Source of the DNA: Acidobacteriota bacterium
Lineage (GTDB): Bacteria > Acidobacteriota > HRBIN11
Direction: 5' to 3'
Assembly: GCA_030550225.1 (NCBI GenBank)
Contig: JAUQPV010000065.1
Location: forward strand, 1-11,188
Length of the DNA: 11,188 nucleotides
How positions within the stretch are numbered: position 1 is the first letter of the stretch; each line of letters starts with the position of its first letter. The translations under genes were made by a program, and so were the position numbers. Of this stretch, positions 6,174 to 11,188 are shown one piece after another. Below the pieces are notes generated by a model, which made no database searches, was not told where the DNA came from, and saw nothing but the letters and a program-made list of their open reading frames with translations.

Positions 6174-7280
6174 ACGGCACCACTGTTGACGGGCCCAAGC
6201 CGTCAGGCGGGCCAGAAACAGGTTCGTCTGGCCCGGCAAACGCTCTGTCCGGTTCGAAGCAAAGACCAGATACCGACAGTCGTGGGAGAACATGGGGAAT
6301 CCGTCGAAGCCCCGAAAGTACGTGACCCGGACCGTCGACCGTCCCGTCAGGTCGGACACATACAGGTCGAAGTCCCGGCTTCGGGGTTCGTGCATGTTAG
6401 AGGCATAGATGACAAAACGCCCATTGGGCGTAAAGTAAGGCGCGAAGTTCGCCCCGCCGTTGTGAGTGACCTGGCGCAGGTCCCGACCGTCCGGCCGGAC
6501 GACGAAGATCTCCATCCGGAAAGGCCGGACGAAGCGGTCCCGCAGGAGGGCAAAGTACTCGTCCCGCTCGGGACCTTCTTCGGGATGATGGCCCCGGAAG
6601 ACGATCCACTGGCCGTCCGGCGAGAAGAAGGCGCCGCCGTCATAGCCCGGCACGTACGTGACCCGTCGGACCGTGCGCCGATCGGCCTCCATCACGTACA
6701 GCTCCAGGTCCCCTTCATGATCCGACGTGAAGACGATCCGGCCGTCTCGGGCGACGGTCGCCTCGGCCTGATAGCCGGGCGCCTGAAAGAGCGGGCGAAG
6801 GTCACCTCCGTCAGGTCGGGCGACGTAGATGTCGTAGTCGTACAAGGCCCAGACATAGCCTCGACTTAAGTCCGGCCGAGGCGGGCACTCGGGCCCGACG
6901 TGATGGGTCGACGAAAAGAGGACCTCAGCGTCGGCCGGCAGGAAGTAGCCGCACGTCGTCCGGCCCTGCCCCGGGCTGACCCGATGGAGCCGGCCCGTCC
7001 GGAGGTCCAGGATGAATATCTGGTCGCACGCATAGGGCGGCCGGGTCGACTGGAAGATCAGGCGGGTGTCGTCCCACGAGAAGTAGCCCTCGGCGTTTTC
7101 CCCGACGTCGGTCAGTTCCCAAAGCTCTTCAAAGTAGGGCTCTTCACCGGGAAGCGGGGCCAGCGCGCGAAAGACCGGTGTCTGCGGATGTCCCCCCGGA
7201 GGCGCGCCCGGTCGAGGGCACCCGACCAGGACTGTCAGGGCCCCGAGCAAGGCGAATTCCCTGATCACCCACCGTCGCAT
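6171..7280 (-). CDS. PD40/TolB-like beta-propeller lipoprotein, function unknown
   Basis: The preferred start is the ATG at 7280, giving 369 residues. That start opens directly into a lipoprotein signal (MRRWVIREFALLGALTVLVGC, cut here as MRRWVIREFALL and GALTVLVGC) with the lipobox L18-V19-G20-C21, and an AGGA lies upstream. A GTG at 7328 would add 16 residues and overlap the upstream gene. The mature part shows WD40-like PD40 repeats: SWDDTRLIFQS, VARDGRIVFTSDHEGDLELYVM, FFSPDGQWIVFRG, YFTPNGRFVIYASN and MFSHDCRYLVFASN. Such propellers usually bind proteins or peptidoglycan-associated partners in the periplasm; TolB is the best-known relative, but this is not TolB itself and no tol genes are nearby. 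It is the last gene of a probable three-gene operon, 29 bp after the PilP-like gene. Its stop codon is supplied by repeat copy D. Confidence 0.85.
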   Translation of the reverse strand: MRRWVIREFALLGALTVLVGCPRPGAPPGGHPQTPVFRALAPLPGEEPYFEELWELTDVGENAEGYFSWDDTRLIFQSTRPPYACDQIFILDLRTGRLHRVSPGQGRTTCGYFLPADAEVLFSSTHHVGPECPPRPDLSRGYVWALYDYDIYVARPDGGDLRPLFQAPGYQAEATVARDGRIVFTSDHEGDLELYVMEADRRTVRRVTYVPGYDGGAFFSPDGQWIVFRGHHPEEGPERDEYFALLRDRFVRPFRMEIFVVRPDGRDLRQVTHNGGANFAPYFTPNGRFVIYASNMHEPRSRDFDLYVSDLTGRSTVRVTYFRGFDGFPMFSHDCRYLVFASNRTERLPGQTNLFLARLTAWARQQWCR

Positions 7281-7309
7281 CCCGATGATTCCTATGCTCG
7301 GTGAGCCTT

Positions 7310-7798
7310 TCACGAGGCGGCGATGCACTTGACCTGACGGATGAAGGGCCGGATGGGGTCGTCGGTCTGGACCCGAAAGACGGCGCAGAGCTTGCGTTCC
7401 CCCGTGTTCTCATCCGTGTACGGGCCGACCTCCATGAGATCCCCGTTGCACAGCTTCTGACCGACCGTAATCGTCGTCGACCCCTTCAGGCCGGCGCCTC
7501 GGACGAGAGCCTGATACTTCCCACCTCGTTGGAAGATCCCCAGGATGACGACCTCCTCGACCAGGAGGTCGGCGACGCTCCGGACCGGCCGACACGTCTT
7601 CCCATCCGGTGGCGGCTTTCCACCTTGTTCAAAAGGGTCTCGGTCGGCGGTGTAACGGAAGTTGGGGTCGTGGACACCTACAGCCTCCGTGGAAGGCGCC
7701 GGAGGGGTCGGGGGCGATGGCGACTTCTGACCCTGCTGGGCCCAGCCTGTCACGGCCATCCAAAGCCCCAGGCCGAGGAGAAGCCACCGGTATCCCAT
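7310..7798 (-). CDS. Secreted PilP-like protein
   Basis: 162 residues with a cleavable signal peptide (MGYRWLLLGLGLWMAVTGWA, about residues 1-20), then a proline-rich linker (about 26-36), then a small beta domain. The arrangement of RYTADRDPF (48-56), LVEEVVILGIFQRGGKYQALV (79-99, here LVEEVVILG and GKYQALV) and TVGQKLCNGDLMEV (111-124) resembles the inner-membrane-linked pilus assembly protein PilP and GspC-like domains: an 'RDPF' entry motif, a 'V.GI' strand, then 'V..G..L.NG.V'. Four cysteines (C69, C117, C138, C158) could form disulfides, which is not a usual PilP trait. The start is well fixed by GGAGG six bases upstream. It lies 56 bp downstream of the membrane-protein gene. No other pilus genes are in the window, so a pilus role is uncertain. 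Confidence 0.75.
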   Translation of the reverse strand: MGYRWLLLGLGLWMAVTGWAQQGQKSPSPPTPPAPSTEAVGVHDPNFRYTADRDPFEQGGKPPPDGKTCRPVRSVADLLVEEVVILGIFQRGGKYQALVRGAGLKGSTTITVGQKLCNGDLMEVGPYTDENTGERKLCAVFRVQTDDPIRPFIRQVKCIAAS

Positions 7799-7804
7799 CG
7801 CTTT

Positions 7805-7809
7805 CCTCC
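7805..7809 (-). promoter_or_regulatory. Shine-Dalgarno of the PilP-like gene
   Basis: On the minus strand the sequence is GGAGG, six bases before the ATG at 7798. It is strong and decides the start. Confidence 0.8.
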
Positions 7810-7854
7810 ACTCGAAGTCTGGCGGACGATCATAAACTTTTTAGACGCCACTTC

Positions 7855-8907
7855 TCAAACTGTCGGAGGCATCGGCCCGGATGGGGCGTCGGAAGTCGGC
7901 GGGACGAAGACGTCCCAGGCAGGGCCCCATTGCCGAAGGACAAACAGGGGAAACGCCCGGAAGAGAGCATACACCGGTTGGAGGACCGTTTGGGAGACGA
8001 CCGGGATCGCCGCAATGCAGAAAAAGACGCAACACGTGAGGCACCCGACGACGAAGATCCCGCATCCGACGGCCAGGGCGAGGGCCAAGCGCACGATGAG
8101 ATAGAGGAGGAAAACCCCCACGTGCGAGGTCACCAGTCCCCAGACGGCCTTCAGGGCCTCGAAGGCCCCGACCTTCGTGAGGTACTGGACGGGCGCCACG
8201 AAGTCCACCAACAGTAAGTCCAGGACGACGCTCGCCAGGACGACCAGGATCAACAAGACGGCCCAGACGATGAGGACGACGAGGACTGTCGGGTCTATGG
8301 ACGCCCCGTCCCCGCCCCCGCCCAGGGCGTGCATGGCTATCTCGCATTCCGCATCTCGCATCCCGTATTCTAGTACCCACGCTCGGAGGCCCTCCCCCGT
8401 CCGGAGACGGCTCGCGGCCAGAACGACGACGGGGACCGTGATAACGACGATGACCGCCAGGATGATCAGGCCGACGACGACCCGGAATCCAAAGTAGGAG
8501 TTCGCGATGGCCCGATGCTCCCGCCAGGGACGACGGACCTCCGCTCGGTTCGTGACGATACAGTCGAGGTAGGCGAAGGTCCCCCGCGCCGAGAGCCACA
8601 CCAAGAGCAGGACGAGGCCAATCCCCAGGACCAGCAGGACCCCGCAGATGCCCAAAAGGAAAGGCCAATGTTCGCTGACCCACCGGAGGACTTCCTGAAG
8701 GACTTCCCGATCGACCGGCTCGGCCCTCTCAGGGCCGGAGAAGCTTGGGAGATGGACGTTAAAACCGCCCTCGCCGAGGCTCTGCAAGAAGCTCAGGAAG
8801 CCGAGGGTCAACCAGCGACCGACGCCGAAGGGCTGAAAAAGGACCCGTCGGACATGCGCCCAAGCCGGCGGGAGCGCCTCCAGGACCCGAACGTCAGCTC
8901 GCGGCAA
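7855..8907 (-). CDS. Polytopic membrane protein, DUF7544-like, function unknown
   Basis: About 350 residues with hydrophobic segments near 33-45, 83-107, 142-165, 207-235 and 262-305. The N-terminal ALPPAWAHVRRVLFQPFGVGRW (11-32, here ALPPAWAHVRRVLFQ and PFGVGRW) and the C-terminal FPLFVLRQWGPAWDVF match my memory of the uncharacterised family now named DUF7544; that identification is tentative. The longest frame starts at a TTG (8907) preceded by GAGGGAG; an ATG at 8926 is out of frame. The start is therefore uncertain by some residues, although the conserved N-terminus begins close to it. Residues about 179-190 are encoded by a 5-unit heptamer array (8339-8373), between the helices at 142-165 and 207-235, without breaking the frame. 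It is the first gene of a likely three-gene operon. No function can be assigned. Confidence 0.8.
   Translation of the reverse strand: MPRADVRVLEALPPAWAHVRRVLFQPFGVGRWLTLGFLSFLQSLGEGGFNVHLPSFSGPERAEPVDREVLQEVLRWVSEHWPFLLGICGVLLVLGIGLVLLLVWLSARGTFAYLDCIVTNRAEVRRPWREHRAIANSYFGFRVVVGLIILAVIVVITVPVVVLAASRLRTGEGLRAWVLEYGMRDAECEIAMHALGGGGDGASIDPTVLVVLIVWAVLLILVVLASVVLDLLLVDFVAPVQYLTKVGAFEALKAVWGLVTSHVGVFLLYLIVRLALALAVGCGIFVVGCLTCCVFFCIAAIPVVSQTVLQPVYALFRAFPLFVLRQWGPAWDVFVPPTSDAPSGPMPPTV
8339..8373 (-). repeat. 7-bp repeat array inside the membrane-protein gene
   Basis: Five heptamers (ATCTCGC, ATTCCGC, ATCTCGC, ATCCCGT, ATTCTAG on the plus strand) equal, on the minus strand, the GATACGG/GATGCGA family of the intergenic array at 5984-6018. 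They encode a hydrophilic stretch around EYGMRDAECEIA in a loop between two membrane segments. Confidence 0.85.
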
Positions 8908-8938
8908 GACTCCCTCTCGAACGCATGATAAAAGCAGG

Positions 8939-8985
8939 TTGGAATTTTAACTGCTGAATATAATATAGCCAAGTGCTTGACCCAT
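8939..8985. promoter_or_regulatory. AT-rich promoter-like patch upstream of the three-gene minus-strand operon
   Basis: A sharp drop in GC lies 30-80 bp upstream of the membrane-protein start. On the minus strand TATATT/TATTAT hexamers within 8957-8967 could be a -10 box, with a weak TTATGG-like -35 near 8982-8987. On the plus strand a perfect TATAAT (8959-8964) follows TTGGAA (8939-8944), but the spacer is only 14 bp. The patch fits the minus operon best; the orientation is not certain. Confidence 0.4.
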
Positions 8986-9035
8986 AATCCGTTCTGGCCC
9001 TCGCCAAGACAGTAAGGCCATAAGGCCTGCCGGGC

Positions 9036-9052
9036 CCGACGTCAGGCGTCGG
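9036..9052. repeat. Small perfect hairpin
   Basis: CCGACG and CGTCGG form a 6-bp stem around a TCAGG loop, upstream of core copy E. There is no T-run on either side; its role is unknown. Confidence 0.5.
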
Positions 9053-9076
9053 TCATGCGGTTCGAAGACGGGAGAT

Positions 9077-9151
9077 GAGCATAGCCGTTCGGCCCGTGAG
9101 AATGGCGTCGGAACAATCTTTCCCATCGCCCGGAAAGCACGGTGTTTCAAA
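9077..9151 (+). repeat. Core repeat copy E (subfamily 2)
   Basis: Shares AGCCGTTCGG, GTGAGAATGGCGTC, TTTCCCA, CCCGGAAAGCACGG and TGTTTCAAAG with copies C2 and D. The outermost eight bases have diverged. Confidence 0.8.
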
Positions 9152-9174
9152 GTAGCGAAGTGACGGAGTGACGA
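9151..9174 (+). repeat. 8-bp repeat array AGTGACGG
   Basis: Units AGTAGCGA, AGTGACGG and AGTGACGA. This is the reverse complement of the octamers next to copy C1 (5806-5836), and it sits at the same place relative to its core. Confidence 0.75.
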
Positions 9175-9240
9175 TGTAAGGATGATCCCGACCGGCCCGT
9201 TAGCCCAAGACCGTGGCTCGCCCCTTCGTTCCTCCGTCCC

Positions 9241-9316
9241 TTCAAACAATCGTTCGCCCCGAAGGGTCGGAAAGGCTGAATCCATACGGGTTTCCACGGA
9301 CCGAACGGCCTTGTTA
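9241..9316 (-). repeat. Core repeat copy B (subfamily 1)
   Basis: Nearly identical in its first 57 bp to copy A beside pstB, in the opposite orientation. It has a longer inner tail (GAACGATTGTTTGAAGG on the minus strand) that matches the tail position of subfamily 2. Confidence 0.85.
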
Positions 9317-9342
9317 GGGAAAAACAAGGGCATATACTAAGC

Positions 9343-9374
9343 GCATAGAGTACCCTTTAGCCTTGGCTCTATGC
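9343..9374. repeat. Hairpin GCATAGAG / CTCTATGC
   Basis: A perfect 8-bp stem (9343-9350 with 9367-9374) and a 16-base loop. CTCTAT recurs immediately after it, as in the other short-period arrays. It lies upstream of the candidate promoter at 9428. Confidence 0.6.
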
Positions 9375-9427
9375 TCTATCCAGAGGCGGTGCCACGAAAA
9401 CTGATGATAGGTTAGCAAATCGACGTC

Positions 9428-9456
9428 TTGTTTTACAAGCCTTGTCGGGTTATATG
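9428..9456 (+). promoter_or_regulatory. Candidate sigma70-type promoter for the DUF4382-like gene
   Basis: TTGTTT (9428-9433) and TATATG (9451-9456) are separated by exactly 17 bp in a locally AT-richer stretch, about 90 bp before the ATG at 9549. Two GACGTC palindromes (9422-9427 and 9473-9478) flank it and could be operator half-sites. No experimental support. Confidence 0.4.
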
Positions 9457-9535
9457 TCAGAGACTTGGATTCGACGTCCCAGGGGTCTGGACCTCATCGA
9501 ATTGGGGCGGCAAGGGCCGTGACGACCCTCGCCGC

Positions 9536-9543
9536 AAGGAGGT
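9536..9543 (+). promoter_or_regulatory. Strong Shine-Dalgarno of the DUF4382-like gene
   Basis: AAGGAGGT five bases before the ATG at 9549, a near-consensus site. It sets the start of the lipoprotein reading frame. Confidence 0.85.
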
Positions 9544-9548
9544 CAACG

Positions 9549-9806
9549 ATGTGTCGGAATGGATACTGGACAGCCATCTGGGTCCTCGGCTTTAGCCTGG
9601 TCGCCTGCGGAATGACCCGTCAGGGTTCCCTGGAGATATACCTAACCGACCAACCCGTGAGTCTGCGGAGTGTCGTCGTGACACTGGGCCAAATCGAAAT
9701 CCACTCGACGGGTGGCCCATGGAAGCCCTTTTTACCAAGGGTCTTCCCAAAAAGGTACGGCCCTGTGGGTCCGACGGCTTCAGGAGCTGGCCTGGCTCCC
9801 GGATGA
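9549..9806 (+). pseudogene. Truncated DUF4382-like lipoprotein gene
   Basis: The start is set by a near-perfect ribosome-binding site. The product opens with a lipoprotein signal ending in the lipobox LVAC (C20), then GSLEIYLTDQPVS, VVVTLGQIEIHSTGGPW, which is the typical beginning of DUF4382 domains: a short beta region found in secreted or lipid-anchored bacterial proteins of unknown role. After GGPW (about 9720) the expected continuation (a W.TL..., then DLL.L pattern) is absent, and the frame runs through unrelated codons to a stop at 9804-9806. From about 9720-9760 the bases instead encode, in another frame, a sacsin-like protein. The gene has therefore lost everything after roughly its first 58 codons, either by rearrangement or through an assembly join. 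Signal and promoter remain, so a short dead-end peptide could still be made. Confidence 0.65.
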
Positions 9807-11188
9807 GACGGGCCGACCCCGACGGCCCGGCGAGCTCTTTAGCTCAAGCCTCAAAGAGACGCTGGGCTCGGGGGAGGCATGGGCTTTCCTGCACCCGGAT
9901 ATTCCGGTCGAGGGTTTTCACGATTGGGCCCGTATCCTCGGCCTCCGGCTTTCGGCAGACGTGCCGGACGTCTGTCGTTCTCTGGGGGAACGCTTGGCCA
10001 GGGGAGCCGGTCCAGAAGAGGTCGAGCCAGTCTACCGGTGGCTCCAGGGGGAAGCCGAGAAGGAAGACGCGCGAAAGCGGATCTGGGAACAGTTTGACCA
10101 GAAGCCGCTGATCCTCGTGCCCGGTCGGGGAAGCTTCAAGCGCGGTGAGGTCTGCTGGGAGGACCCGACGGGGATGCTCCCGGCGTTAAAGCCGCACTGG
10201 AGCTCATTGAGGCGGTTGTTCCAAGAATTCCTGGGAGTCCCCGACCGGCCGACGCCGGAGGCCGTGACCCAGCATCTGCTGAAGCTTCTGGAAGAAAAGG
10301 CAGACGAGGCGGCGTTATCCAAGGTGGCCCAAGAGGTGGAGCGGCGGTGGGCGGAGCTCCCGGAAGAGCTCCGGGATCGCCTGAAGACGGCCCAGTGGCC
10401 CGGAAAGAAAGGGGATCGAAGCGTTTGGGAGCGGCCGGAATCCCTCTGCCGTCAGGATGATCGGGCGATAGCCAAGCTGTTCGAGGGACGCGTCCCATGG
10501 TGGACCCTAAAGGGCCTGGAGCGGTTGGCGGATGAGCTGGGCGTCGGTCGGATTTCCGAGGCGAAGCTTGAAGTTCAGGATGGAAGGTCCCGGCGCCAGG
10601 ACGAGGAAAAGACCCGACGTTTGAAATCTCAGTGGGAAGCCATCCGCTGGATGGCCCGGGGTCGGGAAGTAGACCTACCGTCCGAGCCGCCGACGGTCTA
10701 TAGGGTAGGCTCGTTTCAGGTCGTCTACCGGTGGAAGTACGTGGCCTCCAAGCCGGACAGCTCTCGAAAGGCCGCGCTTTCAGATGAGAACACTGTGCTA
10801 CTCTGCACGGACGATGCCGACGAGTGGGACATCGGAGATGCCCTGGAAGAAGGCTGGAGGGTTCCAGGCTTACGGGAGTTCCTAAAGGACCTCCGGGGCG
10901 TAGAAGATGAGGACACTTGGGAGCGGTGCTTGAACTGGTGGAAGCGGAAACTGGATCTTTCAGAACCCCTGCCGCCCTATCTATTTCCGGTTGAGCTACA
11001 CAAGAAACCACCGGAACCTGAAGGGGAGCATGGACAACCAAAGGTTTCCCCGGAGCCGGAACCCGGATCGCGGTCACCCAGGCGAATCCGTCGGGGCCGT
11101 CCTGACCCGGACTGGGGCGAGCGGGCCCGACTGGCCTACCAGGCCATGCAACAGGCAAAACAGTGGCTCACGATACAAGATTTCGAGG
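9712..11188 (+). CDS. Sacsin/NO VEIN-like protein, N-terminally truncated, running off the window
   Basis: The frame is open from 9682 to the end of the window, about 500 codons with no stop; a GTG at 9712 is the first usable start and has no good ribosome-binding site. The sequence reads as the interior of a large protein of the sacsin/NO VEIN type (Hsp90-like ATPase, WLP-type middle repeats, often a C-terminal DUF3883 nuclease-like domain). Landmarks are ELAWLPDETGRPRRPGELF (from 9787), KPLILVPGRG (from 10102), EVCWEDPTGMLPAL (from 10147) and FLGVPDRPTPEAV (from 10228). The end holds a charged, proline-rich, probably disordered linker (about 11000-11095). The N-terminal ATPase expected upstream is missing, replaced by the lipoprotein start. 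Codon use (more GAA, TTG, AAG) looks slightly less GC-rich than in the pst operon. The family call rests on remembered motifs; it could be another relative. Type and real start are uncertain. Confidence 0.6.
   Translation, partial: MAHGSPFYQGSSQKGTALWVRRLQELAWLPDETGRPRRPGELFSSSLKETLGSGEAWAFLHPDIPVEGFHDWARILGLRLSADVPDVCRSLGERLARGAGPEEVEPVYRWLQGEAEKEDARKRIWEQFDQKPLILVPGRGSFKRGEVCWEDPTGMLPALKPHWSSLRRLFQEFLGVPDRPTPEAVTQHLLKLLEEKADEAALSKVAQEVERRWAELPEELRDRLKTAQWPGKKGDRSVWERPESLCRQDDRAIAKLFEGRVPWWTLKGLERLADELGVGRISEAKLEVQDGRSRRQDEEKTRRLKSQWEAIRWMARGREVDLPSEPPTVYRVGSFQVVYRWKYVASKPDSSRKAALSDENTVLLCTDDADEWDIGDALEEGWRVPGLREFLKDLRGVEDEDTWERCLNWWKRKLDLSEPLPPYLFPVELHKKPPEPEGEHGQPKVSPEPEPGSRSPRRIRRGRPDPDWGERARLAYQAMQQAKQWLTIQDFE
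9727..9755. repeat. Palindrome at the lipoprotein / sacsin-like breakpoint
   Basis: CCTTTTT (9727-9733) and AAAAAGG (9749-9755) form a 7-bp stem, with a smaller GGG-TCTT-CCC hairpin in the loop. It falls exactly where homology changes from the DUF4382-like to the sacsin-like frame. Confidence 0.55.

Larger units (their letters stand above)
9077..9316. mobile_element. Inverted-repeat composite element 3 (MITE-like, no ORF)
   Basis: Core E (plus) and core B (minus) bound a 240-bp segment. The inner parts repeat the modules seen in element 1: octamers AGTGACGG after E, GGACGG/GAACGA octamers after B, and between them GACCGGCCCGTTAGCCCA, which resembles GACCGGCCCATCGGCCCA near 5778. The outer right end reads TAACAAGGCCGTTCGG on the minus strand; the left end is decayed (GAGCATAGCCGTTCGG). 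It lies between two transcription units rather than at a gene end. Confidence 0.55.

Noticed and set aside
5847..6869. Long plus-strand frame of about 340 codons opposite the PD40 gene
   Set aside because: It starts inside core repeat C1 and then runs antisense to a gene with a signal peptide and clear PD40 repeats.
9050..9080. GGTTCGAA resembling a tRNA T-loop
   Set aside because: The flanking bases do not pair to form a T-stem, and no acceptor stem or anticodon arm can be drawn.
9720..9770. Programmed frameshift joining the lipoprotein and sacsin-like frames at the A-run
   Set aside because: The product would fuse a secreted lipoprotein start to a cytoplasmic-type ATPase family interior. 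Loss of both remaining gene parts explains the sequence more simply.
10136..11158. Minus-strand frame of about 340 codons opposite the sacsin-like frame
   Set aside because: Its composition (Pro, Ser, Arg rich) is that of a GC-driven shadow. The plus frame has recognisable motifs and extends past both its ends.

Overview
The window is GC-rich and gene-dense, and it looks like a chromosomal piece of a high-GC diderm (Gram-negative-type) bacterium. The support for that is lipobox signal peptides, a TolB/PD40-type lipoprotein, a PilP-like periplasmic protein, and the long Pseudomonas-type forms of PstC and PstA. Nothing in the sequence fixes the phylum. No rRNA, tRNA, CRISPR array or transposase gene was found.

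Layout. (1) 58-5382, plus strand: a high-affinity phosphate ABC transporter, pstC - arsC-like - pstA - pstB. A thioredoxin-type arsenate reductase sits between the two permease genes. PstS and PhoU are not in the window. PstC and PstA carry large extracytoplasmic insertions. Arrays of 7-bp repeats lie just before pstC and form a hairpin between pstA and pstB. (2) 5380-6173: the convergent intergenic region is built almost entirely of repeats. Two composite elements, each bounded by inverted copies of a ~75-bp core starting 5'-TAACA(A/G)..CCGTTCGG, lie back to back and meet at GTTAAC. They are filled with 7- and 8-bp tandem repeats, some arranged as complementary arms. The outer ends of this pair supply the TAA stop codons of pstB and of the facing gene. 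(3) 8907-6171, minus strand: three genes in a probable operon, namely a polytopic membrane protein, a secreted PilP-like protein and a PD40 beta-propeller lipoprotein. The membrane-protein gene carries a 5-unit 7-bp repeat array inside its coding sequence. (4) 8908-9548: an AT-rich promoter-like patch, a third inverted-repeat composite (9077-9316), a hairpin and a candidate promoter. (5) 9549-11188, plus strand: the start of a DUF4382-like lipoprotein gene breaks off near 9720-9755 and is replaced, in another frame, by the interior of a sacsin/NO VEIN-like protein. That frame stays open to the window edge without its expected N-terminal part.

How the genes work together: PstC, PstA and PstB make the phosphate pore and its ATPase. 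The ArsC-like enzyme could reduce arsenate that enters through the same transporter. The minus-strand operon is an envelope-associated set of unknown role. The most unusual content is the repeat system: MITE-like inverted-repeat composites that nest short-period repeat arrays and abut stop codons, plus related 7-bp arrays placed before start codons, between operon genes and inside a gene.
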